A stretch of DNA of 64,000 bases from RPQJ01 sp963823535 (GTDB taxonomy: Bacteria; Pseudomonadota; Gammaproteobacteria; Steroidobacterales; Steroidobacteraceae). The notes beneath the pieces were generated by a model, which did not search any database, was not told where the DNA came from, and worked only from the letters and a program-made list of their open reading frames with translations. The translations under genes and the position numbers were made by a program. How positions within the stretch are numbered: position 1 is the first letter of the stretch; every line of letters starts with the position of its first letter. This document shows positions 10,020 to 18,661 of this stretch, piece after piece. Location of the stretch: assembly GCA_963823535.1 (NCBI GenBank), contig CAWGLZ010000003.1, positions 62,001 to 126,000 of the forward strand, given 5' to 3'.

Positions 10020-10772
10020 TTGAGAATACTGGTCAGCAACGACGACGGTTATCGTGCCGAGGGTCTGCAGTGCCTCGCGGACGCACTGCGTCCGCTCGCC
10101 GAGGTCACCGTCGTGGCGCCCGATCGCAACCGCAGCGGTGCGAGCAACTCCCTGACGCTCGACGTGCCGCTCAGGGTATTCCCGTACGGCGAGCGCATGT
10201 ATTACGTCAACGGCACGCCGACGGACTGCGTGCATCTTGCCATCTCGGGTCTCTTCGATTTCCAGCACGACATGGTTGTCTCCGGCATCAACGACGGGGC
10301 CAACCTCGGCGACGACGTGCTGTACTCGGGCACGGTCGCGGCGGCGGTAGAGGGTCGGTTCCTCGGCCTGCCCACGATGGCGGTGTCCCTCGTCGTGAGC
10401 AACGGGCGCTACTTCGACACCGCTGCCCGCGTCGCGGCCGAGCTCGTCATGCGGCTTGCGCGCTCGCCGCTGCACGCGTCGATGATCCTCAACGTGAACG
10501 TGCCGGACGTCCCCTACGAGCACCTGCGAGGACTGAAGTCGACCCGCCTCGGGCACCGACACCGTTCGGAATCGGTCGTGAGGACCCGGGATCCCCGCGG
10601 ACGCTCCGTCTACTGGGTCGGTCCCGCGGGCGAAGGCGCCGACGCGGGCGAGGGCACGGACTTCGCCGCGATCGCGGATGGCTACGTCTCGGTGACGCCG
10701 TTGCAGGTCGACCTCACGCGTCACTCGGCCCTCTCCGACGTGGACGAATGGTTGCGCGGACGCTCGCCCTGA
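10020..10772 (+). CDS. surE: 5'/3'-nucleotidase SurE
   Basis: SurE is a divalent-metal phosphatase acting on nucleoside 5'- and 3'-monophosphates, linked to stationary-phase survival. The 250-residue protein starts MRILVSNDDG with metal ligands Asp8 and Asp9, followed by DRNRSGASNSLTL and NGTPTDCVHL and the GINDGANLGDDVLYSGTVAAA segment. The start has to be TTG: this is the only codon that gives the family's first residues, and no ATG or GTG lies close by in frame. A TATAGT box lies about 28 bases upstream. pcm follows after 14 bases, as in most gammaproteobacteria. Confidence 0.95.
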   Translation: MRILVSNDDGYRAEGLQCLADALRPLAEVTVVAPDRNRSGASNSLTLDVPLRVFPYGERMYYVNGTPTDCVHLAISGLFDFQHDMVVSGINDGANLGDDVLYSGTVAAAVEGRFLGLPTMAVSLVVSNGRYFDTAARVAAELVMRLARSPLHASMILNVNVPDVPYEHLRGLKSTRLGHRHRSESVVRTRDPRGRSVYWVGPAGEGADAGEGTDFAAIADGYVSVTPLQVDLTRHSALSDVDEWLRGRSP

Positions 10773-10786
10773 CGGCCGTCTCCATC

Positions 10787-11449
10787 ATGAGCAACCCGAA
10801 ACTCACCGGCATCGGCATGACCTCGGCCCGCACGCGCGACCGCCTGATCGCGCGACTGCGCGAACAGGGCATCGCCGACCCCGAGGTGCTCGAGCGCATC
10901 CGCAGCGTGCCCCGGCACGTGTTCGTCGACGAGGCACTCGCCAGCCGCGCGTACGAGGACACGGCGCTCCCGATCGGTCACGGACAGACGATCTCGCAGC
11001 CCTATATCGTCGCCCGCATGACGTCGGCCCTGATCGAAGGCGGCGCGCCGCGCAAGGTGCTCGAGGTCGGCACGGGCTGTGGCTACCAGACGGCGGTGCT
11101 CGCGCCGCTCGTCACGACGCTCTACAGCATCGAGCGGATCGCGGCGCTGCAGCTGCGCGCGCGGAGGGCGTTGCGCGACCTGCGTATCAGCAACGTCTTC
11201 ATGCGCCACGGCGATGGCTTCGAGGGGTGGCCACCGTACGCGCCCTACGACGGGATCCTGGTCGCCGCGGCGGCGATGGCGGTACCGAACGCCTTGCTCG
11301 AACAGCTCGGTCACGGGGGGCGGCTCATCATGCCCGTGGGACCCGATCGCGAGCAGCAACTGATCCGGATCACGCGCCGCGGTGACTCGTTCGAGCGCGA
11401 AGTGCTCGGACCGGCGACGTTTGTTCCGCTGCTGCAGGGACTGAGTTGA
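10787..11449 (+). CDS. pcm: Protein-L-isoaspartate O-methyltransferase
   Basis: Pcm methylates L-isoaspartyl residues of damaged proteins with S-adenosylmethionine, starting their repair. The 220-residue protein has the N-terminal GIGMTSARTRDRLI segment, the substrate stretch VPRHVFVDEALASRAYEDTALPIGHGQTISQPYIVARM, and SAM motif I VLEVGTGCGYQTAVLA. It follows surE closely. In many relatives nlpD and rpoS come next; here pcm is followed by a convergent minus-strand gene, so the stationary-phase sigma gene is absent from its usual site. Confidence 0.96.
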   Translation: MSNPKLTGIGMTSARTRDRLIARLREQGIADPEVLERIRSVPRHVFVDEALASRAYEDTALPIGHGQTISQPYIVARMTSALIEGGAPRKVLEVGTGCGYQTAVLAPLVTTLYSIERIAALQLRARRALRDLRISNVFMRHGDGFEGWPPYAPYDGILVAAAAMAVPNALLEQLGHGGRLIMPVGPDREQQLIRITRRGDSFEREVLGPATFVPLLQGLS

Positions 11450-11457
11450 GGGTGCGA

Positions 11458-11829
11458 CTATTCGACGATGAGGGCCGCGGCCACGTCCCGGCCCTCGGCG
11501 ACCAGCACGTTGTACGTTCGGCAGGCGGCGGCCGTGTCCATGATCTCGAAGCCCAGCCGCAGGGCATAAAGCTCGGCAATGAGCGCGGTGCCCGGGAAGA
11601 CCTGCCGCGCCCCCGTGCCGATCAGAAGCACCTCCGGTTGGAGTTCGAGCACGGGATCGAGATCCGCGGCCACGAGGTCCGCCATGCTGCGCGGTCGCCA
11701 TGGCTCGATCAGCGCGCGTGCGGTCACGATGAGGCTGCTCGCGAGCTCACGATCCCCGATGCGGATCATGCCCGGCCCGTGGGCGCGCACCACGTTCACC
11801 GGGACTGGCGGGTCGAGGTTGAACTTCAT
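11458..11829 (-). CDS. Mth938-like domain protein (DUF498)
   Basis: This 123-residue protein has the Mth938/DUF498 pattern: an N-terminal beta-rich segment with GPGMIRIGDRELASSLIV, then LELQPEVLLIGTGARQVFPG and GFEIMDTAAACRTYNVLVAEGRDVAAAL. Relatives include human NDUFAF3 and AAMDC; in bacteria the role is not settled. The start ATG gives MKFNLD; the longer open frame upstream (48 residues) is not conserved and overlaps the intergenic promoter region. No Shine-Dalgarno is seen. It converges on pcm and diverges from the RpfE-type gene 41 bases away. Confidence 0.85.
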   Translation of the reverse strand: MKFNLDPPVPVNVVRAHGPGMIRIGDRELASSLIVTARALIEPWRPRSMADLVAADLDPVLELQPEVLLIGTGARQVFPGTALIAELYALRLGFEIMDTAAACRTYNVLVAEGRDVAAALIVE

Positions 11830-11870
11830 GGGGCAAACATACCGGATGGAATACGTCGCGGTCATCGTCC

Positions 11871-12908
11871 ATGGCGACCGGACGAGGGAACGTCTCATTG
11901 AGCAATGAGCTGCCGGTGGTCCGCGTCGCGGCCCCATGGATGTCGGACTGCGCCCGCCCCGAGGCTGACGCACCAGCGCTGCCGCGGGTGCCGCGGCTGG
12001 AGTGGCTGCTGGCCCGGGCGCGTCGAGTCGAAGCGCGGTCCCAGGCGTGGCGGGAATGGCTGCTGGAGGGCTCCGGGCTGGGTGCGGGTGCCTGCGACCG
12101 ATTCCCGGCCGGACCCTGCGTGCATCGGGAATGGGCCGGCGGCGCGCCTGCCGGTACCTGGGCCTGCGCCGCGCCCGTGCACCTGCTCACGGGGATCGAT
12201 CATCTCCAGCTCGCCGGGCCCGTACCCATCCCCCTCCAGCCGGACGAGTCGGCCGCGTTGCTTGCGTCGATCAACGCACACCTGGCCGGAACCGGGTTCG
12301 AGCTGCTGGACGTTCCGGGACGCGGCTGGCTGTGTCGCTGCCCGCCCGGCCTCGATTGCGTCGCCGTGGAGCCCGTGGACGCCATCGGACGCAATCTCCG
12401 GGACTGGCTGCCGTCCGGAAGTGATGCGGTCCGGGTGCGCGCCCTGGTCAACGAGGTGCAGATGCTGCTGCACGAGCATCCCGTCAACCTGCGTCGTTCG
12501 GCCGGGCATGCGCCGACCGTGAACTCCGTGTGGGTGTGGGGGTTCGGCACGGCGGCGGAGGCCAGGCAGGGCGCCCCGGGTCCAATGTTGTCGGATGACG
12601 ACTGGCTCTCGGGGTTGTGGCGCCTGAACGGCGGCACGGTCGGGTCCCATGCCGAACTTGCCGAGGTGCTGCGCGGCCGGCCTGCCGTCGTCCGCATCGC
12701 GCTGGCGCCGACCTCGACGGCGGGTGCAGCGGCGTCTCGACTGGAAGCGGCGGAGCATGCCGTCTTCGCACCGCTGCAGGCGGCCGTCCGGGCGGGTCGG
12801 GTAGGCCGCATGGCCATCCTGGGCGGGCAGTCGGTCTTCGAGGTGACCGCGGCGGCGCGCTTCAGGTTCTGGCGGGTCCCGCGTCCGCTCGGGGAGGTCC
12901 TGGCTTGA
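11871..12908 (+). CDS. RpfE-type conserved protein of unknown function
   Basis: The protein (345 residues from the first ATG) contains the family core NEVQMLLHEHPVNLRRSAG followed by VNSVWVWGFG and a C-terminal segment ending FRFWRVPRPLGEVL, found in proteins annotated as regulatory protein RpfE type or as phosphoglycerate-mutase-like. In Xanthomonas, as I recall, rpfE sits beside recJ, prfB and lysS in the rpf pathogenicity cluster; the same four genes are contiguous here. Its biochemical function is unknown and the mutase label should not be relied on. The start is uncertain: a TTG at 11900 or the ATG giving MSDCARPEAD would also fit, since the first 30 residues look unconserved. Its stop overlaps the recJ start. 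Confidence 0.7.
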   Translation: MATGRGNVSLSNELPVVRVAAPWMSDCARPEADAPALPRVPRLEWLLARARRVEARSQAWREWLLEGSGLGAGACDRFPAGPCVHREWAGGAPAGTWACAAPVHLLTGIDHLQLAGPVPIPLQPDESAALLASINAHLAGTGFELLDVPGRGWLCRCPPGLDCVAVEPVDAIGRNLRDWLPSGSDAVRVRALVNEVQMLLHEHPVNLRRSAGHAPTVNSVWVWGFGTAAEARQGAPGPMLSDDDWLSGLWRLNGGTVGSHAELAEVLRGRPAVVRIALAPTSTAGAAASRLEAAEHAVFAPLQAAVRAGRVGRMAILGGQSVFEVTAAARFRFWRVPRPLGEVLA

Positions 12909-14662
12909 CGGGCCGGCGCATCGTTCGCCGGAGCCCGGGCGACCACGGAGGAGCCGGGTTGCCGGCGTCCCTGCATCCGGTCCTGCGGCGCGTCTACGCG
13001 GCACGGGGAGTGCGCGACGAGGACGACCTCGATCTCGGTCTCGAGCGCCTGCTGCCGGTCAGTTCCCTGGGCGGTGTCGAGGCGGCCGTCGACCTGCTCG
13101 TCGATCGCCATCGTCGTGGCGGGGTCGTGCTGGTCATCGGCGATTTCGACGCCGATGGCGCCACGAGCACGGCGCTGGTCGTGCGCCAGCTGCGTCGCCT
13201 CGGCTTCCGTGATCCGCGGTTCCTGGTACCGGACCGCTTTCGGTTCGGCTACGGCCTGACACCCGAGATCGTACGCGTGGCCGCCCAAGCGTCCCCCGAC
13301 CTCATCGTCACGGTGGACAACGGGGTGTCGTCGCACGAGGGTGTCGCCGAGGCCCGCAGGCTGGGCATCGAGGTGCTGGTCACAGACCATCACCTGCCGG
13401 GGGCGGAGCTGCCCGACGCGGCAGCCATCGTGAATCCGAACCTGCCCGGCGAGGCTTTCGCGTCGAAGGCGCTGGCCGGCGTGGGCGTTGCCTTCTACGT
13501 GATGGCGGCTCTCACGCGACGCCTGTTCGCAGAGGCTGCGACGCCTGGCGGCGCGGCCGTCAATCCTGCGGACCTGCTCGACCTCGTGGCACTCGGGACG
13601 GTGGCCGACGTCGTCCCGCTCGACCGCAACAACCGCGTGCTGGTCGCGCAGGGACTGCGCCGCATCCGCGCAGGGCGCTGCGTGCCGGGGCTGCGTGCGC
13701 TGCTCGAGGCCGGCGGCCGGCGACTCGAGGGGGTGGTGGCCCAGGACCTCGGCTTCCAGGTCGGTCCGCGGCTCAATGCCGCCGGTCGCCTCGACGACAT
13801 GGCGCTCGGCATCGAGTGCCTGCTGGCCGAGGACCCGGCCGCGGCGCGCGGACTTGCGCAACGCCTGTCGCAACTCAACAGCGAGCGCCGGCAGATCGAG
13901 GCTCGAATGCAGGGCGAGGCACTGGCCCAGGTGGACGGACTGGTGGCATCACTCGAGGGCGACCTGCCGGCCGGGCTCTGCCTCTTTGACGATGGCTGGC
14001 ACCAGGGCGTCATCGGTCTCGTGGCCTCGCGCGTGAAAGACCGCGTGCACCGACCCGTGATCGCCTTTGCGCCGGGCGACCCCGGCTGGGTCAAGGGCTC
14101 GGCGCGTTCCGTGCCCGGTCTGCACATCCGCGACGTGCTCGATGCCGTCGCGGCGCATCGCCCGGGGCTGCTGGAGAAGTTCGGCGGGCACGCGATGGCT
14201 GCCGGGATGACGCTGCGCGCCGATCGCCTCGCCGAGTTCCAGCACGCCTTCGCGGACGAGGTCGCGGCGCTGGCGCAAGATGACATGCTGTCGGGCAACC
14301 TGCATTCGGACGGCCCGCTCGCCGCGGGCGAGTTCAATGCCGACACCGCCGTGGCGCTGCGCGAGGGCGGTCCCTGGGGGGCCGCGTTCCCCGAGCCGTC
14401 CTTCGACGGAGCCTTCGGCGTCATCGAGACGCGCGTCGTCGCCGGTCACCATCTCAAGCTCAGGTTGCGCGCGCCGTCCGGCGAGACCGCGGATGCAATT
14501 GTCTTCCGTTACCTCGACGACCCCGGGGCGCAGGTCGTGCGCCCGCAGGACGCTGTCGATCTCGTCTATCGCGTCGCGCTGGACGAATATGGCGGCGGGC
14601 GCCGGCTGCAGCTGGTCGGCGAGTGGCTGTCCCCGCGGGAAGGCGCCGCGCCGACGGGCTGA
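12905..14662 (+). CDS. recJ: Single-stranded-DNA-specific exonuclease RecJ
   Basis: RecJ degrades single-stranded DNA 5' to 3' in recombination, mismatch and base-excision repair. The 585-residue product (E. coli 577) has the DHH-family signatures: GDFDADGATS (motif I), TVDNGVSSHEG, VTDHHLPG (the DHH motif), and in the DHHA1 region GWHQGVIGLVASR plus FGGHAMAAGM. Start is a TTG overlapping the stop of the RpfE-type gene (TTGA), giving MTGRRIVRRSPGDH; the open frame runs further upstream but without conservation. The gene precedes prfB, as in many beta- and gammaproteobacteria. Confidence 0.95.
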   Translation: MTGRRIVRRSPGDHGGAGLPASLHPVLRRVYAARGVRDEDDLDLGLERLLPVSSLGGVEAAVDLLVDRHRRGGVVLVIGDFDADGATSTALVVRQLRRLGFRDPRFLVPDRFRFGYGLTPEIVRVAAQASPDLIVTVDNGVSSHEGVAEARRLGIEVLVTDHHLPGAELPDAAAIVNPNLPGEAFASKALAGVGVAFYVMAALTRRLFAEAATPGGAAVNPADLLDLVALGTVADVVPLDRNNRVLVAQGLRRIRAGRCVPGLRALLEAGGRRLEGVVAQDLGFQVGPRLNAAGRLDDMALGIECLLAEDPAAARGLAQRLSQLNSERRQIEARMQGEALAQVDGLVASLEGDLPAGLCLFDDGWHQGVIGLVASRVKDRVHRPVIAFAPGDPGWVKGSARSVPGLHIRDVLDAVAAHRPGLLEKFGGHAMAAGMTLRADRLAEFQHAFADEVAALAQDDMLSGNLHSDGPLAAGEFNADTAVALREGGPWGAAFPEPSFDGAFGVIETRVVAGHHLKLRLRAPSGETADAIVFRYLDDPGAQVVRPQDAVDLVYRVALDEYGGGRRLQLVGEWLSPREGAAPTG

Positions 14663-14689
14663 GTCGGCCGGGGCGGTGCGACCATGCCG

Positions 14690-14698
14690 TGGTAAACT
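14690..14698 (+). promoter_or_regulatory. Possible extended -10 promoter element upstream of prfB
   Basis: TGG followed by TAAACT forms an extended -10 (TGn plus -10) about 33 bases before the prfB start codon, in the short recJ-prfB gap. No matching -35 is seen, which extended -10 promoters can tolerate. Purely a pattern call; prfB may also be read through from recJ. Confidence 0.3.
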
Positions 14699-14730
14699 TA
14701 TCGGCTTTATCGATTCGCACCGACGGCCGC

Positions 14731-15826
14731 ATGGAAACCAATCCCATTCATCGTTCCCTGGAAGACCTCGCGCAGCGCACGACAGCGCTCAGGGGGTTCC
14801 TTTGACTACGACGGCCGCAGCGAGCGCCTGACCGAGGTCCTGCGGGAACTCGAGGATCCGGGCATCTGGTCCAATCCGGAGCGCGCCCAGGAACTCGGAC
14901 GCGAGCGGACCAAGCTCGAAGGCGTGGTCGGCACGCTCGACAAGCTCACCGCCGGGCTCATCGAGGCCGGCGAGCTGCTCGAACTCGCCGAGGCGGAGGC
15001 GGACGCCGGCATCATCGTCTCGGTGCAGCACGACGTGAAGCGCATCGAGCGGGAAGTCGAGCGACTCGAGTTCCAGCGCATGTTTCCGGGCGAGATGGAC
15101 TCGCACAACTGCTTCCTCGACGTCCAGGCCGGTGCCGGCGGCACCGAGGCGCAGGACTGGGCCCAGATGCTCATGCGAATGTACCTGCGCTGGGCGGACC
15201 AGAACGGCTTCGCGACCGAGGTCACCGACCTGAGTCCAGGCGAGGTCGCCGGCATCAAGAGCTGCTCGATCCGCTTCGAGGGCGAACATGCCTATGGCTG
15301 GCTCCGCACGGAGACGGGCGTGCACCGCCTGGTGCGCAAATCGCCGTTCGACTCGAACGCCCGGAGGCATACGTCGTTTGCGTCGGTGTTCGTCTCACCC
15401 GAGGTCGACGACGACATCAACATCGACGTGAACCCGGCCGACCTCGAGATGGACGTCTATCGTTCCAGCGGCGCGGGCGGCCAGCACGTCAACAAGACCG
15501 AGTCCGCGGTGCGCATCCGGCACCTGCCGAGCGGCATCGTGGTCGCGTGCCAGAACGAGCGCAGCCAGCACAAGAATCGCGCCACCGCGATGAAGATGCT
15601 CAAAGCCAAGCTCTACGAACTCGAGGTCAACAAGCGAAACGCCGCCGCCAAGGTGCTCGAGGACTCCAAGTCGGACGTGAGCTGGGGAAACCAGATCCGT
15701 TCCTACGTCCTCGACCAGTCCAGGATCAAGGACCTGCGCACCGGCGTCGAGATCGGCAACACGACCGCCGTGCTCGACGGGGATCTGAACGAGTTCCTGC
15801 AGGCGAGCCTGAAGCAGGGCCTGTGA
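14731..15826 (+). CDS. prfB: Peptide chain release factor 2, made by programmed +1 frameshift
   Basis: RF2 recognises UGA and UAA stop codons and triggers release of the finished peptide. The gene is in two frames: 24 codons to an in-frame UGA (14803-14805), then, after a +1 shift, the main frame from 14804. The joined product is 364 residues (E. coli 365). The recognition tripeptide SPF lies in LVRKSPFDSNARR and the catalytic GGQ is at residues 249-251 (GAGGQHVNKTES). Low RF2 lets ribosomes pause at the UGA and shift, so synthesis is self-limiting. It is followed by lysS, the classic prfB-lysS pair. A gene finder would miss the first exon or call it a pseudogene. Confidence 0.97.
14791..14806 (+). 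promoter_or_regulatory. RF2 programmed +1 frameshift site
   Basis: The site reads AGGGGG TTC CTT TGA C. It has the same layout as the E. coli RF2 site: an internal Shine-Dalgarno-like AGGGGG, a three-base spacer, the slippery CTT codon and a UGA stop followed by C, a weak termination context. The P-site tRNA-Leu slips from CUU to UUU, after which GAC is read as Asp. All elements are intact, so autoregulation by RF2 should operate. Confidence 0.95.
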
Positions 15827-15877
15827 GCTAGGGTTAGTGACCAGGGGCGGCGGCGCCCCGCAGGGGAGGGAGCCGGG

Positions 15878-17371
15878 ATGAGCGAAGAGAAGTCGGACGT
15901 CGAGGTCAACCACCTGATCGCGGAGCGCCAGGCCAAGCTCACGCGGCTCCGGGAACTCGGCGAGGCGTTCCCGAACGACTTCCGTCGCAATTCGACGGCG
16001 GAACAGCTGCACCTCGCCTACGACTGCCACGCCCCCGAGTGGTTCGACGCGCATCCGACGCGAGTCACGATCGCCGGGCGCATGATGTTCAAGCGCGTCA
16101 TGGGCAAGGCGAGCTTCGCCAAGCTCAAGGATCGCGGCGGCCTCATGCAGGTCTTCCTGCAGCAGGACGCGCTCGGCGCGACCTACGAGGAATTCAAGGG
16201 CTGGGACGTCGGCGACATCCTGGGCGCCGAGGGGACGCTGTTCAAGACCAAGACCGGTGAACTGACGGTCAAGGCGGAGCGAGTGCGCCTGCTGGTGAAG
16301 TCGCTGCGCCCGCTGCCCGACAAGTGGCACGGGCTCGCCGACGTCGAGAGCCGCTATCGCCAGCGCTACGTCGATCTCATCATGAGCGACGAGAGCCGCG
16401 AGGTCTTCTTCCGGCGCAATCGCATCATCCAGTACCTGCGCAGCTTCCTCGAGGCGCTCGACTTCATGGAAGTCGAGACGCCGATGATGCAGGTCATCCC
16501 GGGTGGGGCCGTGGCGAAACCGTTTGTCACGCACCACAACGCGCTCGACCTGGACATGTACCTGCGCATCGCGCCGGAGCTGTACCTCAAGCGGCTGGTG
16601 GTGGGCGGTTTCGAGCGGGTGTACGAGCTCAACCGGAATTTCCGCAACGAGGGCCTCTCGACGCGGCATAACCCCGAGTTCACGATGCTCGAGCTCTACC
16701 AGGCCTATGCGGATTACCGCGACCTGATGGACATGGTCGAGCGCATGTTCCAGGGCCTCGCGGACACGGTGCTCGGCACGCGCAGGATCGAGTACCAGGG
16801 CGACACGTACGACTTCGGCGCGGCCTTCCGGCGCGTCACGGTCGAGGACCTCGTGGTCCACTTCAATCCGGGTATCGAGCGGCCGCGTCTGCGCGACGTC
16901 GAGTACCTGCGCGGCGTTTGCCAGCGCGTGGGCGCGAAAGTGACGGCGGACGACGGCGCCGGCAAGCTGCAGATCGAGATCTTCGAGAAGACGGCGGAGG
17001 ACCACCTGCTGCAGCCGACGTTCGTCTACGGCTATCCGGCCGAGGTGTCGCCGCTCGCCCGGCGCAACGACTCGGACCCGTTCATCACCGACCGCTTCGA
17101 GTTCTTCGTCGGCGGTCGCGAACTCGCCAACGGATTCTCCGAGCTCAACGACCCCGAGGACCAGGCGGAGCGGTTCCGCCAGCAGGCTGCGCGCAAGCGA
17201 TCGGGCGACGAGGAAGCGATGTTCTACGACGCGGACTACATCCGCGCGCTCGAGTACGGGTTGCCGCCGACCGCCGGCCTCGGCATCGGCGTCGATCGCA
17301 TGGTGATGCTGTTCACCAACCAGCCGTCGATCCGCGACGTGCTGCTGTTCCCGCACATGCGGCCGGAGTGA
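15878..17371 (+). CDS. lysS: Lysine--tRNA ligase, class II
   Basis: LysRS charges tRNA-Lys. The 497-residue protein has an N-terminal OB-fold anticodon-binding domain (about residues 60-165, with GRMMFKRVMGKASFAKLKDRGG) and a class II catalytic domain: FRNEGLSTRHNPEFTMLE (motif 2 region) and GLGIGVDRMVMLFTN (motif 3). A strong GGGAGGGAG ribosome site precedes the ATG. It lies 51 bases after prfB and is probably cotranscribed. The next gene, ygfZ, converges on it, ending the transcription unit. Confidence 0.97.
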   Translation: MSEEKSDVEVNHLIAERQAKLTRLRELGEAFPNDFRRNSTAEQLHLAYDCHAPEWFDAHPTRVTIAGRMMFKRVMGKASFAKLKDRGGLMQVFLQQDALGATYEEFKGWDVGDILGAEGTLFKTKTGELTVKAERVRLLVKSLRPLPDKWHGLADVESRYRQRYVDLIMSDESREVFFRRNRIIQYLRSFLEALDFMEVETPMMQVIPGGAVAKPFVTHHNALDLDMYLRIAPELYLKRLVVGGFERVYELNRNFRNEGLSTRHNPEFTMLELYQAYADYRDLMDMVERMFQGLADTVLGTRRIEYQGDTYDFGAAFRRVTVEDLVVHFNPGIERPRLRDVEYLRGVCQRVGAKVTADDGAGKLQIEIFEKTAEDHLLQPTFVYGYPAEVSPLARRNDSDPFITDRFEFFVGGRELANGFSELNDPEDQAERFRQQAARKRSGDEEAMFYDADYIRALEYGLPPTAGLGIGVDRMVMLFTNQPSIRDVLLFPHMRPE

Positions 17372-17434
17372 TGGGCGCGGCAGGTCCTGTCCGTCGTGAC
17401 CGGGGCCCGCCCCCGATGACCGGGCTGCCCGTCG

Positions 17435-18295
17435 CTACGGAGTCGGGTCCGGTTCGCCGCCCGGGACCGGATACGGCATCTCGACCATGCGGGCTTCACG
17501 CCCGTCCCCGGTCTCGAGCGCATGCCCACGCGCCTCGAGGCTCGTGACCGCCAGCAGTTCGACAGCGCCACCCACCGTGGCCGACATCACGACCTCGGCG
17601 ACCTTGGCGCCGTCGAGGAACAGCGGCGCGAGCGGCGCCGGCGCCGCGCCACCGGGCAGCCGGTAGCGGAAGCTGCGTCGCTTGATGCGCCCGAGGTGCT
17701 GGGTCCGGGCAACGATCTCCTGGCCGGTGTAGCAGCCCTTGCTGAAGCTGATTGCGTCGAGCAGGTCGAGATTGAGCATCTGCGGCACGAAGGACCCGGA
17801 GGTCTCTGGCAGCACCTGCGGCAAGCCCGCGGCGATGTCGGCTGCCGTCCATTCGTTCACGTGATCGGCGGTTTCCAGTGCCGCGGCGGGATTCACGGTC
17901 GCCGCCGAGGCAGTCGTCGGGACCGCCGAGACGGCCCGGCCGGGGGCATAGTCGAACGTCAGCAGGCTACCGGGCACGGTCTCGCCGCTCGAGACCGGCT
18001 GCAGGTCCCCGGCCAACTCGACGGCGACCCTGGCGCGCATCACGAATTTCCTGAGTCGGGCGGCGACCGGTTCCGCGAGGTCGGCGGGCAACAGGGCGTA
18101 GAGCCCGTCCCCGCCCTGCCGCAGGCGCAGGATGGCGACCACCCGGCCTTGCGGCGTGTTGAGGGCAGAGAGCTGTGTCCTGCCATCCGCCAGCAGTCGC
18201 GTGTCGTTGGTAAGCTGGCCCTGCAGGAACGCGCCGGCGTCCGCACCTGTCACGCGCAGAATGGCCAGGGAGGGCAGGGGGATGCCAGTGAGCAT
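17435..18295 (-). CDS. ygfZ: tRNA-modifying / Fe-S repair protein YgfZ
   Basis: YgfZ is a folate-binding protein related to the glycine-cleavage T protein, needed for activity of several iron-sulfur enzymes including MiaB. The 286-residue protein contains the invariant signature KGCYTGQEIVARTQHLG. The ATG giving MLTGIPLPSLAILRV is chosen; the open frame extends upstream without conservation. It is divergent from the sdh operon, mirroring E. coli where ygfZ is divergent from sdhE-ygfX. Linkage to succinate dehydrogenase, whose SdhB holds three Fe-S clusters, fits its role. It converges on lysS. Confidence 0.9.
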   Translation of the reverse strand: MLTGIPLPSLAILRVTGADAGAFLQGQLTNDTRLLADGRTQLSALNTPQGRVVAILRLRQGGDGLYALLPADLAEPVAARLRKFVMRARVAVELAGDLQPVSSGETVPGSLLTFDYAPGRAVSAVPTTASAATVNPAAALETADHVNEWTAADIAAGLPQVLPETSGSFVPQMLNLDLLDAISFSKGCYTGQEIVARTQHLGRIKRRSFRYRLPGGAAPAPLAPLFLDGAKVAEVVMSATVGGAVELLAVTSLEARGHALETGDGREARMVEMPYPVPGGEPDPTP

Positions 18296-18471
18296 CTGGA
18301 GGGTTCCGGTCCGTGGGTGGCGGTCGAGTTTACCCCGGCTGCGGCGCCGCGACGCGTCGCCGTGCCGGGGTACCAGCGGGGCTCCCCTCGGCTTCCGTTC
18401 GACGGTGATTTTGCCTTTGATTTCAACTTGGTGAATGCGTGCGGGATCTGGCACACTTGCCGGCTGTTGCC

Positions 18472-18636
18472 ATGAATGCACCGCAAGAAAAAGACGCCGG
18501 GCCGAGGCCGGCCGAACTGCCCCCTGACGCGCCCTTGGAGCCACTCCCACGGCCTCGAGAGATCGGCGGGCGGGACGGCCCCGAGCCCACGCGCTTCGGC
18601 GACTGGGAAAAGGCCGGGCGATGCATCGATTTCTAG
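18472..18636 (+). CDS. Succinate dehydrogenase assembly factor 4 homolog (DUF1674)
   Basis: This 54-residue protein ends with EIGGRDGPEPTRFGDWEKAG and a final CIDF, the hallmark of DUF1674/SDHAF4. In mitochondria SDHAF4 binds flavinylated SdhA and promotes its pairing with SdhB while limiting radical formation; a similar chaperone role is inferred here. The N-terminal half is a disordered, proline-rich segment. Start ATG gives MNAPQEKD; a GTG 33 bases upstream is possible. It is the first gene of the sdh operon, 25 bases before sdhC, and only the C-terminal 25 residues are conserved. Confidence 0.88.
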   Translation: MNAPQEKDAGPRPAELPPDAPLEPLPRPREIGGRDGPEPTRFGDWEKAGRCIDF

Positions 18637-18661
18637 CTGCGAGCGCCTGGAGGTAATCGAG

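Noticed and set aside
12200..13873. A 557-residue minus-strand frame opposite the RpfE-type gene and recJ
   Set aside because: Shadow frame across two genes; no motif.
15395..17356. A 653-residue minus-strand frame opposite prfB and lysS
   Set aside because: It covers two well-supported plus-strand genes and has no recognisable domain.
18446..18470. A sigma54-like element (TGGCAC ... TTGC) upstream of sdhAF4
   Set aside because: The GG and GC dinucleotides are not at the required 10-base spacing.
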